Shown: positions 53,303 to 62,515, numbered from the stretch's first letter. The stretch is DNA of 64,000 bases from Parabacteroides goldsteinii DSM 19448 = WAL 12034 (GCF_000969835.1 NZ_KQ033913.1:2190102-2254101); one strand, 5' to 3'. Made by a program: numbers and translations. The notes: generated by a model not told the origin, from the letters alone.

Positions 53303-53336
53303 AAACAGGCCCTCCAATTAGATATTATACGGTTTC

Positions 53337-53344
53337 CAAATATA
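53337..53344 (-). promoter_or_regulatory. -7 element before the two-TonB-domain gene
   Basis: On the minus strand TATATTTG fits TAnnTTTG. The wider context GTTTCCAAATATAC (plus strand) is shared with the site at 56244-56251 upstream of a paralogous gene. Confidence 0.45.
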
Positions 53345-53367
53345 CAGAAAATCCCATGCCTCCCATC

Positions 53368-54783
53368 TCATTCTTGTCGGTTATTTTCTTCTTTATAGAA
53401 ATCTACCGGAACGGTATATTTTACTTTTACCGGTTTACCACGCTGCTGGCCCGGTATCCATTTCGGCATTTTCCGGACGATACGGATTGCTTCGTCATCG
53501 AGTTCTTTATACGAAGAAGAACGAATGACCTGAATATCACTTAACGAACCGTTTCTTTCCACAACAAACGAAACAACCACACGTCCTTCTTTTGTTATGT
53601 TTTTCGAGATATTATCCTCAATGAATTTTAAAAGACCGGAATGACCGCCATCCGGAAATTCCGGCATTTGTTCTACGACAGTGAATACCCGCGTTGCAAA
53701 TAAATGTTCCTCCTTTTCACGATATTCCTGTTCGGATAAACCACCCAGAACCGTTTCGGGAACAGGAGTTTTGGTAGCCTGTGCCAGTTCCTGTTTGCTA
53801 TCCGACAGGCGAAAATCTGCCATCATCAACAGTTTGTCACCAACGTGCATATCACCGACGGTAACCTCATAGAAAAAGCGGTAACGTCCGGTATGGTTCG
53901 GATACACATCGGGATAAAGAAAAGCAGAAAACTCCCAACTATCTCCATTCTCTACCCCATAAAGGATATCGACTGCAAAATCATTGATAGGCAGTTTGCG
54001 CCAGACACCTTTATCGTCTTCATAGGTGATATAATAATGTGCACCGCAACAAACAGGACCTCCGCTATGATTGTATAAGATAAATTTTACCTGCTTGGTT
54101 TCCGTTGAATAAACAGTGTATTCAGGACGAAGAGCAACGCCTTTTATATCGTTCACTCCTACTGTTGTATTTACAGGGGGCACCTCAGGACCGGTAAAAC
54201 GGAAAGCCGGGGAATCCATCACTTTCTCACGAAATTCTTTTTGCTTCTCAGGAGTATTGACAATCAGGCATACCTCGATAGCATGTGCTCCAACCCCGGT
54301 ACTTTTCACATTACGCATCACAGAAGTTCTTTCGAGTTGCCGCCATCGTTCAGTCAGTTTTTCGTTAATTGCTAAAAGTTCTTTTTGAGTATAGGTCAAA
54401 CCTGGTTCGACAATGAACTCCTTCGACCCCAATATCTCTTCCAGTTGTTTACGGACAATGGCAGAGTCACCTCTGATTTGGATAACCAACGTATCCCGGT
54501 CATTAATATAGACGCCGCCGATAAAGTCGGGGCAATTCTTGCTCTCGACCGAAAAACCAATAACACCGGGAGGGTTATCGCCATAGAGTTCACTCAGCTT
54601 ATCCAATAGCCGCATCGGAACTTCCTGGGCAGAGACTTCCCGGTCTGACATATTGTGAGCTGGAGTCTCACAAATACTGTCTGTCGACATCGTGTCCGCC
54701 AATTTACGAGAAGTGGAGATGTTGCAGGAGAAAGCAAACAACAGACCACCGATACATACTGATAAAAGAAGTCGATTTTCCAT
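53368..54783 (-). CDS. Lipoprotein with Ig-like domain and TonB C-terminal domain (copy 1)
   Basis: A 471-residue lipoprotein (lipobox FAFSC, Cys20). The middle has repeated short segments (GFSVESKNCPDFIGGVYIND) followed by an Ig-like domain of about 120 residues (LRPEYTVYSTETKQVKFILY, GRYRFFYEVTVG). The C-terminus (about 385-470) is a TonB_C domain: MPEFPDGGHSGLLKFIEDNI, LDDEAIRIVRKMPKW, KYTVPVDF. It is a close paralogue of the neighbouring gene (start 56221). A lipid anchor instead of the inner-membrane helix of true TonB is unusual. It may be a TonB-like adaptor or a signalling protein. Function not known. Confidence 0.75.
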   Translation of the reverse strand: MENRLLLSVCIGGLLFAFSCNISTSRKLADTMSTDSICETPAHNMSDREVSAQEVPMRLLDKLSELYGDNPPGVIGFSVESKNCPDFIGGVYINDRDTLVIQIRGDSAIVRKQLEEILGSKEFIVEPGLTYTQKELLAINEKLTERWRQLERTSVMRNVKSTGVGAHAIEVCLIVNTPEKQKEFREKVMDSPAFRFTGPEVPPVNTTVGVNDIKGVALRPEYTVYSTETKQVKFILYNHSGGPVCCGAHYYITYEDDKGVWRKLPINDFAVDILYGVENGDSWEFSAFLYPDVYPNHTGRYRFFYEVTVGDMHVGDKLLMMADFRLSDSKQELAQATKTPVPETVLGGLSEQEYREKEEHLFATRVFTVVEQMPEFPDGGHSGLLKFIEDNISKNITKEGRVVVSFVVERNGSLSDIQVIRSSSYKELDDEAIRIVRKMPKWIPGQQRGKPVKVKYTVPVDFYKEENNRQE

Positions 54784-54802
54784 ACCTCATCTGATTTATT
54801 GA

Positions 54803-56221
54803 TTATCCATTACTCGCCTGCTTCTTACGGAAAGTGACCGGAATGGTGTATTTCGTCCTGACTATCTTCCCATGTTGTTTGCCGGGGTTCCATTTCGGCA
54901 TTTTCCGGATGATACGGATTGCTTCGTCTTCTAGTTGCTTATCGCCTTTGGAACGAAGAATCTCGATATTACTCAACGAGCCGTCCCTCTCAACAACAAA
55001 GCTAAGAGTTATCCGGTCTTCCTTGCCAGTTGCTCTAACCTCTTCCGATACAGCATTCTCTAAAAACGCCAGCATACCCGGCTGACCACCATCGGGAAAC
55101 TCCGGCATTTGTTCCACCACCACAAATACCTTAGTCTCTAATTCCTGTTCCAGTTCACGTTCTTTCTGTATCAGATATTCCTGTTCAGATATTCCTTGCA
55201 GGATATATTCGGGAATGGGAGTTTTAGTGGCATGTGCCAGTTCCTGTTTATCATCAGAAAGGACAAATTCTGTCATCAGACGTACGTTATTCCCTATACG
55301 AAGGTCTCCAAGGGTGACATCAAGAAAAAAACGATAGCGTCCGGGAAGGTTCGCATGCACTTGAGGATAAAGAGAAGCGTCAATAGTCTTATGCTCCCCA
55401 TTTTCCGCACCATAAGCAATCAAGACTACGATTCGGTCTGTAGGCAGTCCGCGCCATACGCCATCCGTATCTTCATAGGTGATAGTATAATCTCTACCAT
55501 AATAAACCTTATCACCGCTATTGTTATACAAAATAAAAGAAGCCTTCTCCGCATCGGTCGGATAAACCGTATACTCCGGACGAAGAGATATGCCCCGTGT
55601 ATCATTACCCCCCACCATTGCATTTTCGGCAGCCTTCTCCGGCCCGGTAAAACGAAAAGCGGGGGAATCCATTACTTTCTCACGGAACTCTTTCCGCTTC
55701 TCCGGCGTGTTAAGCATCAAACGGATTTCTATGTCATTGATTCCAACACCTGTACTTACCACATTCTGCATAACAGGCGTTTCCTTCAATGCTTCCCATC
55801 GTTCGCTCAGTTTGTTCTGAATAACAGCCAGTTCCTTCTGCGTGTAAGCTCCGGCCGGTTCTACGATAAACTCTTTCGAATCCAGAACTTCTTCCAGTTG
55901 TTTACGTACGGCGGCAGAATCACCCCTAATCTGGATAACCAGCGTATCCCGGTCGTTGATATAGACACCACCGATAAAATCGGGACAATCCTTGCTTTCT
56001 ACCGAGAAACCGACGACTCCGGGAGGATTATCTCCATAAAGTTCTCCCAGTTTATGTAGCAATCGTATCGGTACTTCCTGTGCAGACATCTCCCGGCCCG
56101 TTATCTGGCCGACACTGTCTGTCGGCATTAAATCCGTCTGCTTGCGGGAAGTGGAGACATTGCAGGAAGAAACAAGCCACAAGCAACTGAGACATACTAG
56201 TGAAAGATAGTAATTCTCCAT
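54803..56221 (-). CDS. Lipoprotein with Ig-like domain and TonB C-terminal domain (copy 2)
   Basis: A 472-residue paralogue of the gene 19 bp downstream. The start at MENYYLSLVCLSCLWLVSSC matches the paralogue's start and gives a lipobox at Cys20; a further upstream frame start (56347) is rejected because the promoter-like element at 56244-56251 lies within it. The same order appears: short ligand-like segments, Ig-like domain (LRPEYTVYPTDAEKASFILY), then TonB_C (MPEFPDGGQPGMLAFLENAV, IIRKMPKWNPG, KYTIPVTF). Tandem duplication with divergence is clear. It is the first gene of the pair. Confidence 0.75.
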   Translation of the reverse strand: MENYYLSLVCLSCLWLVSSCNVSTSRKQTDLMPTDSVGQITGREMSAQEVPIRLLHKLGELYGDNPPGVVGFSVESKDCPDFIGGVYINDRDTLVIQIRGDSAAVRKQLEEVLDSKEFIVEPAGAYTQKELAVIQNKLSERWEALKETPVMQNVVSTGVGINDIEIRLMLNTPEKRKEFREKVMDSPAFRFTGPEKAAENAMVGGNDTRGISLRPEYTVYPTDAEKASFILYNNSGDKVYYGRDYTITYEDTDGVWRGLPTDRIVVLIAYGAENGEHKTIDASLYPQVHANLPGRYRFFLDVTLGDLRIGNNVRLMTEFVLSDDKQELAHATKTPIPEYILQGISEQEYLIQKERELEQELETKVFVVVEQMPEFPDGGQPGMLAFLENAVSEEVRATGKEDRITLSFVVERDGSLSNIEILRSKGDKQLEDEAIRIIRKMPKWNPGKQHGKIVRTKYTIPVTFRKKQASNG

Positions 56222-56243
56222 ACCGCTCTTTTTAATTTGTTTC

Positions 56244-56251
56244 CAAATATA
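56244..56251 (-). promoter_or_regulatory. -7 element before the lipoprotein pair
   Basis: On the minus strand TATATTTG fits TAnnTTTG. The surrounding GTTTCCAAATATAC on the plus strand is the same as before the gene at 53302, suggesting co-regulation of the three TonB-domain genes. Confidence 0.45.
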
Positions 56252-56347
56252 CGGAATTAAAGATAGGATAATGCTTATCTCCGGCAAAATCATGTCCAAA
56301 TAGCGGAACAAACACGCTATTCCGTGACCACAACGAGCATAAATCAA

Positions 56348-56543
56348 CTGGAAAAAGTGTTAAAAGTCACCATTTTTGAGTCACAAAAGAGACATGGAAA
56401 GCCTCTTTTTGCCGTCATTGGACTGACGAACGACCAGGTAAAACCCGCCATAAGGGATTTGGATATAATCTATCAAAGAAAGGTTAACAACCTAACAGAT
56501 AATAAAATAACAAAGTCTACCTCTTAATTCTACACTCCCGTTT
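56348..56543. other. Intergenic region, nothing recognised
   Basis: About 200 bp upstream of the nested repeat element. A 67-codon plus-strand open frame here has no coding features and is not called. Confidence 0.35.
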
Positions 56544-56706
56544 TAAGAATCGGGGGCGGATGGGGGCGACAAAAAGGCTTTTTGGGAAACTTCTGTATAG
56601 TGTGTTCCTTGTTCCTTCTACGAACTGATCGTAAAAGGAACAAGGAACATCTTATTATAAAGTTTTCAAAACCCTCTTTTTGCCGCCCCCATCTGCCCCC
56701 GAATAG
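56544..56706. repeat. Nested inverted-repeat element (about 160 bp, MITE-like)
   Basis: Outer arms of about 42 bp (CGGGGGCGGATGGGGGCGAC with its continuation, about 56550-56591, and the complement at about 56659-56701) pair with about 80-85% identity. Inside them TGTTCCTTGTTCCTT (about 56602-56616) and AAGGAACAAGGAACA (about 56635-56649) form a perfect 15-bp stem. The whole stretch could fold as one long hairpin. No gene is inside. Confidence 0.75.
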
Positions 56707-56730
56707 ATTGGCTGCGGCAGCTATTTTATT

Positions 56731-56776
56731 TGATTGCAGCAGCCACCGGAAACAGCTGCAGCAGCCAGTGAAAACA
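56731..56776. repeat. Two 22-bp direct repeats (GCAGCAGCCA type)
   Basis: GCAGCAGCCACCGGAAACAG and GCAGCAGCCAGTGAAAACAG follow one another with a 22-bp period. A related GCTGCGGCAGC sequence lies just before them. They adjoin the nested inverted-repeat element and precede the hydrolase stop codon. Confidence 0.6.
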
Positions 56777-56847
56777 GTTGGGGCACCCATTTTTTTTATC
56801 CGCGTTATCCGCGTCTATTTAACTCATATTCTAAAACGCCCTCCTCT

Positions 56848-59349
56848 TCATTCCGTTATAAAACAACCGTCTTCCACACTCCAGTCGTTGCCGAAGAAAC
56901 CGGATACCTGGATGCCATGAATACCTTCTTTCAACATATCGACATTGAATATCAGTAAATCGGGAAAGCCGGTAATGCCGGAAATATAGTCGTTCGGATA
57001 AGTTGCTTTCATGCCTTCGATGCCTGTTCCGGCCACTACACCGACACTGGCAGTTGGACTGTCGGGACGCGGGTAGACGAAATAAGTTCCCAGGTCGTTG
57101 CCTTTAAGCACTTTGTCTCCCATGCGGATTTCTCCCTTCAAGACTTGTATGGGGGCATTCTTCAGGAGCTTGTTCCAGGCTTTGTTGTTACTGGCATTTC
57201 CGTAAAGCACCACATTCCGGTCTGCATAGGCGGAAGGGATGAAATCTTTGTCGGCAATCACGTCGATAGAGCCATTGCCCCTGTACAGAAAAGTCTCCGC
57301 ATCAAAGCGGGCCTTGTTCTGATACCAGGTATTTTCTTCCTTATTTCCTCCGGTAGCATATACAAACACGACACGATTATCGAATGCCTGCTTGAAGCCG
57401 CCGTAACGGGAAGGATATTTCTCCGTTACCGGAATCTCTTCTACCAAAGTCCATTTGCCGGAAACCTTCTTCAGCACAGCCGGCCGGGTTCCGTCTGCCG
57501 GAATTGTTTCGTTATCGATAGTGATGCTGGCTTCTGCCGGAAGTTTCAGAGCCGGAAAATCGAATGTAAGCGATGCCACATTGGATGTCGTGCCCGAAAT
57601 ACCGTTATCCGTCTGTTTGAAAGAGACGGAAGAAAAATCGTAAGCCGTATCCTGCTGGTTGATGGTCACCCAATAATCTTTGGCAGAGATAGCCGGGGAA
57701 GCGGTATGGAACTCCAGCTGTTTCACTTTGTCGGCAGACGGCACACTGTGCCAACGGAAATAATCGAAGATAGGTTTCCAGTCAACGCTTTCATTACTAT
57801 ACCAATGGGAACCGCCCGGATATTCATAATAACAGAAGTCGGGATGGAAAGTACCCAGTATTTCACGCATGCGGCGAACCTGTTCAATAGGAACGACATT
57901 GTCCGAATCGCCGTGAAGAATGTAAATGCCCGATTGCAGGAAGTTCTTTCTCAAATCGAGGACACGTCCGGCATTGGCCGCCTGGCAAATCATCGGGAAA
58001 TGTTTCTCACCGACATTCGCTGCATCCGCATTCGGCCTTGAATATTTGGCAATATCCGGATAGCTGGCGCAGGGAGCGATAGCGGCAAAACGGTCGGGAT
58101 AGGTTACACCCAGGAACCAGGTTCCGTGGCCTCCCATCGAATGCCCGGTAAGATAAGTATGGGCGGGGTCTGTCTTAAAGACCTTTTCTGCTTCGGCAAG
58201 CACTTCCATCGCGTCGATACGTCCCCACTCTTCCCAGTTGAAACCGAATGGGCGGCGGTTGGTCGGGGCAATAATATGTCCCCAGTCCTTCGGCGCATAG
58301 GCACGGGCCTGGTTGCGGGCCTCCACGGATGCGCCGTGGACGGACAGGAATAATGCCTGGTTATCGCCCTGCGTAGTAGAAGGATTCACGCTGTAATACT
58401 GCACGCTTCCGTCCACATCGCTGATAAAGGTACGTTCGTGGATGGAAGAAGCATCTTTCTGTTGCAGGGATATCTCCGTGCGGTCAATCTCTTTGCCGGA
58501 TTTGTCCTGCAAGATAACAATTGCCTTCGTCTCCCCCTTCTTTGAAGAGGTAGCGCCGGGGATACGGAATTTCACCTTGCGGACCATCATAGGCATGACA
58601 TCGTCCGTCGTACGGGTCGCAGACTCTCCGTTTTCCAGCGTACATTGTATCTTCAGTCCGGTAAGAGCTTTCTCCTGTGCATTGACGATACGGATGGCGG
58701 CCCATTTCTCTCCTTCCCCGTTGATAATGTCGGGAAGGGTCATATCCCTCTTTGTCAGCATCACCGGCTTGGTAGGGATAATCAACTTGGCTTCTACTCT
58801 GCCGAAACGGCCGGGAGTGAATATAAACTCATTCATTCCTTTCTGCATCCGGAAAGGAATCAGCGTATAGGCAAAGTCGTAATGGTCGCCCTCATGAGGC
58901 ATACCATTGATAAAGGTACGGGTATTCCCGCTTGATTCGAGCAAGGCGATCTGAGGTTTATCCGCCTTATATTCCGTAAAAACATAGGCACGGCGTAAAG
59001 CACGGTTGGCGAACTTTCCGGTAGAGTCGGCCTCGATAGGAGTCCATTGCACGGCTTCGCGGGTCCGTCCGTAATTTGTTGCCGTCAGGTCATTTGCAGA
59101 AGGAGCCTTGAACTTCCCGGTCGCGATCTCCCAGCCCAACCCATCAGAGGTCGTAAACAAATAACCGGAAGGAGCCGTCACCGGCAAGAAATAACCCTGC
59201 CGGAAAGTGTGCAATATCATACCCTCGTCGACACGTTCCACACGCTCTTTTCCAAAATACTCGACGATGTTCCCTTTTGTCTGTTGCGCCGCCAAAGGGG
59301 ATAATCCCAGATACAGGCTGGCGACAGCCATTAGATAAATTTTTTTCAT
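56848..59349 (-). CDS. Secreted alpha/beta hydrolase (prolyl-oligopeptidase/esterase-like)
   Basis: An 833-residue secreted protein (signal peptide 1-22, ending LAAQ). The N-terminal region is beta-rich (about 25-300). A peptidase S9/esterase-type alpha/beta hydrolase core at about 310-545 has the nucleophile Ser404 in GHSMGG, FLSVHGASVE before it, LHGDSDNVV with the acidic residue, and GGSHWY with the catalytic His. A C-terminal beta domain of about 270 residues is of unknown type. Next to sulfatases and SusD it probably acts in glycan breakdown, for example as a deacetylase, although peptidase activity is possible. Confidence 0.78.
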   Translation of the reverse strand: MKKIYLMAVASLYLGLSPLAAQQTKGNIVEYFGKERVERVDEGMILHTFRQGYFLPVTAPSGYLFTTSDGLGWEIATGKFKAPSANDLTATNYGRTREAVQWTPIEADSTGKFANRALRRAYVFTEYKADKPQIALLESSGNTRTFINGMPHEGDHYDFAYTLIPFRMQKGMNEFIFTPGRFGRVEAKLIIPTKPVMLTKRDMTLPDIINGEGEKWAAIRIVNAQEKALTGLKIQCTLENGESATRTTDDVMPMMVRKVKFRIPGATSSKKGETKAIVILQDKSGKEIDRTEISLQQKDASSIHERTFISDVDGSVQYYSVNPSTTQGDNQALFLSVHGASVEARNQARAYAPKDWGHIIAPTNRRPFGFNWEEWGRIDAMEVLAEAEKVFKTDPAHTYLTGHSMGGHGTWFLGVTYPDRFAAIAPCASYPDIAKYSRPNADAANVGEKHFPMICQAANAGRVLDLRKNFLQSGIYILHGDSDNVVPIEQVRRMREILGTFHPDFCYYEYPGGSHWYSNESVDWKPIFDYFRWHSVPSADKVKQLEFHTASPAISAKDYWVTINQQDTAYDFSSVSFKQTDNGISGTTSNVASLTFDFPALKLPAEASITIDNETIPADGTRPAVLKKVSGKWTLVEEIPVTEKYPSRYGGFKQAFDNRVVFVYATGGNKEENTWYQNKARFDAETFLYRGNGSIDVIADKDFIPSAYADRNVVLYGNASNNKAWNKLLKNAPIQVLKGEIRMGDKVLKGNDLGTYFVYPRPDSPTASVGVVAGTGIEGMKATYPNDYISGITGFPDLLIFNVDMLKEGIHGIQVSGFFGNDWSVEDGCFITE

Positions 59350-59353
59350 TTGA

Positions 59354-60937
59354 TTACCAATAATACTGGTCCATAATCTCTTTCATCCGGGGAGTATCGG
59401 CATCGGTGTCGCCGACTTCCTGACGGAGTGTCAGCAATTCCTGTTTCATCTCTTTGATGATATCCTGATACTGCGGTTCATTGTACATATTCTTATCTTC
59501 TTTCGGGTCGACTTGCAGGTCATGAAATTCCCAGACCGGTGTTGTCGGAGTTTCTTCTGAGCCGGTTGCATTCAGACGGTCGCCGTAAAGGAACATCAGC
59601 TTATACCGTTCGTTGCGGATACCCATGTGGGCTGGGCGGATGGAATGGTGTGTCCAGTAACGGTAATACATTTCCTTACGCCAGTCGGCCGGTGTTTCAC
59701 CTTTCAGGTTCTGACGGAAACTTTCTCCCTGTGATTTTTCCGGCGCCTTGATACCTGCGTAATCGGCAAGTGTGGCGGCGAAATCTACATTCAGGATAAT
59801 ATCCTTATTGCGTGTTCCCGCCGGAATCTCTTTCGGATAACGAATCACGAAAGGCATGTGCAACGGTTCTTCATACATCATACGTTTATCGAACATACCA
59901 TGTTCTCCCAGAAAATATCCCTGATCGGAAACATAGACGATAATCGTATTCTTGGCCAGTCCTTCTTCATCCAGCATCTTGAGCAAGCGTCCGATGTTGT
60001 CGTCGATGGTCGCGCCGCAACGCAGGTAATCTTTAATCATTTTCTGATAGATTTTCTTACGGGCAGCCACTTTATCCATACCTTTCGTAGAGAAAGGCAG
60101 TTCCGGATATTGGCACCACCAGGCGGCAGGGTCTTTCGATGCGGTTTCCCAACGCCATCCCATATTCTCCAGCTGCTGGCCCTGGAATGCCCTCCCGGAC
60201 GTTTCCGGTCCGAACTCCATCATACTTTCCGGTTCCGGAAAGACAACATCATCGTACAGATGCTTCATCCGTTCCGGAAAATCCCAAGGTTCGTGCGTTG
60301 CCTTGAAATGACAGCACATCATGAACGGTTTGTTCTTATCCCGGTTGCGTATCCAGTCGATGGTCTGGTCGGTAACGATATCGGTAGAGAAACCTTTTAC
60401 CTCGGTGCCTTGCTTGCCCTTATCGTCGTCCACCCAGTTCTCGGCAGTTTTGAAGATCGGATTGACATATTCCCCCTGGTCATGGAACACATTGAAGTGG
60501 TCGAAGCCGGCCGGTTGCCTTTTCAGATGCCATTTACCGATCAGGGCGGTCTGGTAACCGCCGGCCTGCATTTGCTTGGCGATATTATCGACTGCCGGGT
60601 CCAACCCGTCCTCCAGCGTATAGACGCCGTTGCGGTGGCTGTATGCCCCGGTCATAATAGCGGCACGGCTCGGTGCGGAGATTGAGTTCGTACAGAAACA
60701 GTTATCCAGCACGCAGCCTTCGGCGGCCAGGCGGCGGATATTCTCGTTCTTCACATAGTCGGCCAAAATACCTCCGTAGATACCCCATGCCTGGCCTGTA
60801 TGGTCGTCAGACAGGATAAAAAGAATATTCGGACGTTCTTCCTGGCTTTTCTCTGATTTATTGGCCGAGTTACAGCCAATAAAAGGCAGGCATGTTGCCA
60901 ACATACCTGCTTTTACAATTAGATTAGCGTTTCTCAT
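59354..60937 (-). CDS. Sulfatase (Ser-type), lipoprotein
   Basis: A 527-residue type I sulfatase. A signal peptide with Cys22 (PFIGCNSANK) suggests a lipoprotein. The N-terminal metal site NILFILSDDHTGQAWG has an Asp pair. The formylglycine motif is Ser87-Ala-Pro-Ser-Arg (87-91) followed by AAIMTGAYSHRNG. Later GKWHLKRQPAGFD and the C-terminal sub-domain follow. The Ser-type motif requires maturation by an anaerobic sulfatase-maturating enzyme, which is not encoded in this window. It would remove sulfate from a glycan substrate such as mucin or glycosaminoglycan. It lies four bases upstream of the hydrolase gene. Confidence 0.9.
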   Translation of the reverse strand: MRNANLIVKAGMLATCLPFIGCNSANKSEKSQEERPNILFILSDDHTGQAWGIYGGILADYVKNENIRRLAAEGCVLDNCFCTNSISAPSRAAIMTGAYSHRNGVYTLEDGLDPAVDNIAKQMQAGGYQTALIGKWHLKRQPAGFDHFNVFHDQGEYVNPIFKTAENWVDDDKGKQGTEVKGFSTDIVTDQTIDWIRNRDKNKPFMMCCHFKATHEPWDFPERMKHLYDDVVFPEPESMMEFGPETSGRAFQGQQLENMGWRWETASKDPAAWWCQYPELPFSTKGMDKVAARKKIYQKMIKDYLRCGATIDDNIGRLLKMLDEEGLAKNTIIVYVSDQGYFLGEHGMFDKRMMYEEPLHMPFVIRYPKEIPAGTRNKDIILNVDFAATLADYAGIKAPEKSQGESFRQNLKGETPADWRKEMYYRYWTHHSIRPAHMGIRNERYKLMFLYGDRLNATGSEETPTTPVWEFHDLQVDPKEDKNMYNEPQYQDIIKEMKQELLTLRQEVGDTDADTPRMKEIMDQYYW

Positions 60938-60947
60938 TTTTATATTA

Positions 60948-62357
60948 TTATTTCAGTTTTCCCGGTTCGCGGCGTCCTGTACCCTTCACACGTGTCAGGT
61001 TATCTCCCAGGTCTTTACGCATATCGTCGGCAATCTTCATCAGCTTGGCTGCTTCTTCCGGATATTGGGAAATAACGTCGTAACGTTCTCCCGGGTCACG
61101 GCGCAGGTCATACATCTCGGCTTTCTTCAATTCCAGGTTTGTCAAATCTCCCGGCTGTCCGTCGTTACCCGGCACATAAGCGCCGTAAGTGACATATTTA
61201 TGCGGGAAGACCAGCTTGAACTTACCGTCCGTGACTGCTTCCAAATCATTTTTGTGATAATAATAAACGAACGATTCGCGCGGGTTGGCATCTTGCTCCC
61301 CTTTTATCAAAGGCAGGATGCTGACACCGTCAATCTTACGCTGGGGCAGCGGTGCGCCGCTGATATCTGCCAATGTCGGAAGAAGGTCGATATTGGATGC
61401 CAGTTTGTTACAGGTTGTTCCCGGCTGGGTTACTCCTTTCCAGTACATCACGCAAGGGATACGGTTACCTCCGTCGAAAGTGGTAGCTTTAGCCTCACGC
61501 AATCCGCCGGCCGAACCGGCATGGTTACCGTAGTTCGCCCACGGGCCGTTATCAGACGTAAGGACAATCAGTGTATTTTCTTCCAGCCCCTGTTCGCGGA
61601 GTGCTTTCAATACTTCACCGACACTCCAGTCCAGTTCCATCATGACATCGCCATACAGTCCCTGTTCGCTCTTTCCTTTAAACTTGTCGGAAACGGCCAG
61701 CGGAACATGCGGCATGGAATGTGCCAGATAGATAAAGAACGGTTTATTCTTGTTCTTCTTGATGAAATTGACCGTACGGTAGGTATAATCCGTTGTAAAC
61801 TGTGACTGGTCGGTGTTATAACCAATAATCTCATTTCCGTCATAAGTCGGCAGGTCCGGGAAATTGAACACTTCTCCCTGCTGCGGATGGAAAGGCCACA
61901 TATCGTTTGAATAAGGCAATCCGTAATATTCATCGAAGCCGTTCTGCAAAGGCAGGAACTGTTTAGCATCTCCCAGATGCCATTTACCGAAAACAGCGGT
62001 ACTGTATCCTTTCTGCTTCAGCAACTCTCCTATCGTCATTTCGTCCGGACTGATACCATAATCAGAACCCGGTCCCGGTGCACCGGCAAATCCGATACGG
62101 TTCGGATAGCATCCGGTCAGCAGTCCGGCACGCGAAGCGCCACTGATAGGTTGTCCGGCCAGAAAATGAGTGAAGCGGACTCCCTCGGCTGCCATACGGT
62201 CGATGTTCGGCGTTTTATATCCGTATGCGCCATTATAAGAAAAATCCCCATAACCGGCATCATCGAGGTTGATAATAATGAAGTTGGTGTAGTTCGCTGC
62301 AAGTCCCGTTACTGATAGTCCGGAGGCCGCAGCCAAAAGCATTAGCTTACTATTCAT
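60948..62357 (-). CDS. Sulfatase (Ser-type, S-x-A-x-R motif)
   Basis: A 469-residue sulfatase with a signal peptide (about 1-20). The metal motif is FIIINLDDAGYGDFSYNG. The modification motif is Ser72-Gly-Ala-Ser-Arg (72-76), that is S-x-A-x-R with Ala in place of the usual Pro, followed by AGLLTGCYPNRIGF. Then come GKWHLGDAKQFLP, LAHSMPHVPL and LTSDNGPWANYG, all typical of arylsulfatase A-like enzymes. It needs post-translational formylglycine formation. It lies 10 bp upstream of the other sulfatase gene, so the two sulfatases and the hydrolase form one operon within the polysaccharide utilisation locus. Confidence 0.9.
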   Translation of the reverse strand: MNSKLMLLAAASGLSVTGLAANYTNFIIINLDDAGYGDFSYNGAYGYKTPNIDRMAAEGVRFTHFLAGQPISGASRAGLLTGCYPNRIGFAGAPGPGSDYGISPDEMTIGELLKQKGYSTAVFGKWHLGDAKQFLPLQNGFDEYYGLPYSNDMWPFHPQQGEVFNFPDLPTYDGNEIIGYNTDQSQFTTDYTYRTVNFIKKNKNKPFFIYLAHSMPHVPLAVSDKFKGKSEQGLYGDVMMELDWSVGEVLKALREQGLEENTLIVLTSDNGPWANYGNHAGSAGGLREAKATTFDGGNRIPCVMYWKGVTQPGTTCNKLASNIDLLPTLADISGAPLPQRKIDGVSILPLIKGEQDANPRESFVYYYHKNDLEAVTDGKFKLVFPHKYVTYGAYVPGNDGQPGDLTNLELKKAEMYDLRRDPGERYDVISQYPEEAAKLMKIADDMRKDLGDNLTRVKGTGRREPGKLK

Positions 62358-62428
62358 GATATCGTGTTTTTATTAGATAATGTTGTTATTATTACCGCAT
62401 AAGAGCGTTAAAGATACGAATAAAATAA

Positions 62429-62468
62429 ATTTCTTCCGAATGAAATCGCTTTTTCATTCGGAAGAAAT
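62429..62468. repeat. Perfect 17-bp stem hairpin between SusD and sulfatase genes
   Basis: ATTTCTTCCGAATGAAA (62429-62445) pairs perfectly with TTTCATTCGGAAGAAAT (62452-62468). A second stem CCCGCATCC / GGATGCGGG follows at about 62480-62503. On the minus strand these lie just after the SusD stop codon, where they may end or weaken transcription or protect mRNA. Confidence 0.65.
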
Positions 62469-62515
62469 CAGAATTACTCCCGCATCCTGGTCCGGATGCG
62501 GGAAGGTATGTTCAA

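Noticed and set aside
56324..56527. Plus-strand 67-codon frame upstream of the repeat element
   Set aside because: It has no promoter, no motif and AT-biased random-looking codon use. It partly overlaps the region upstream of the lipoprotein gene.
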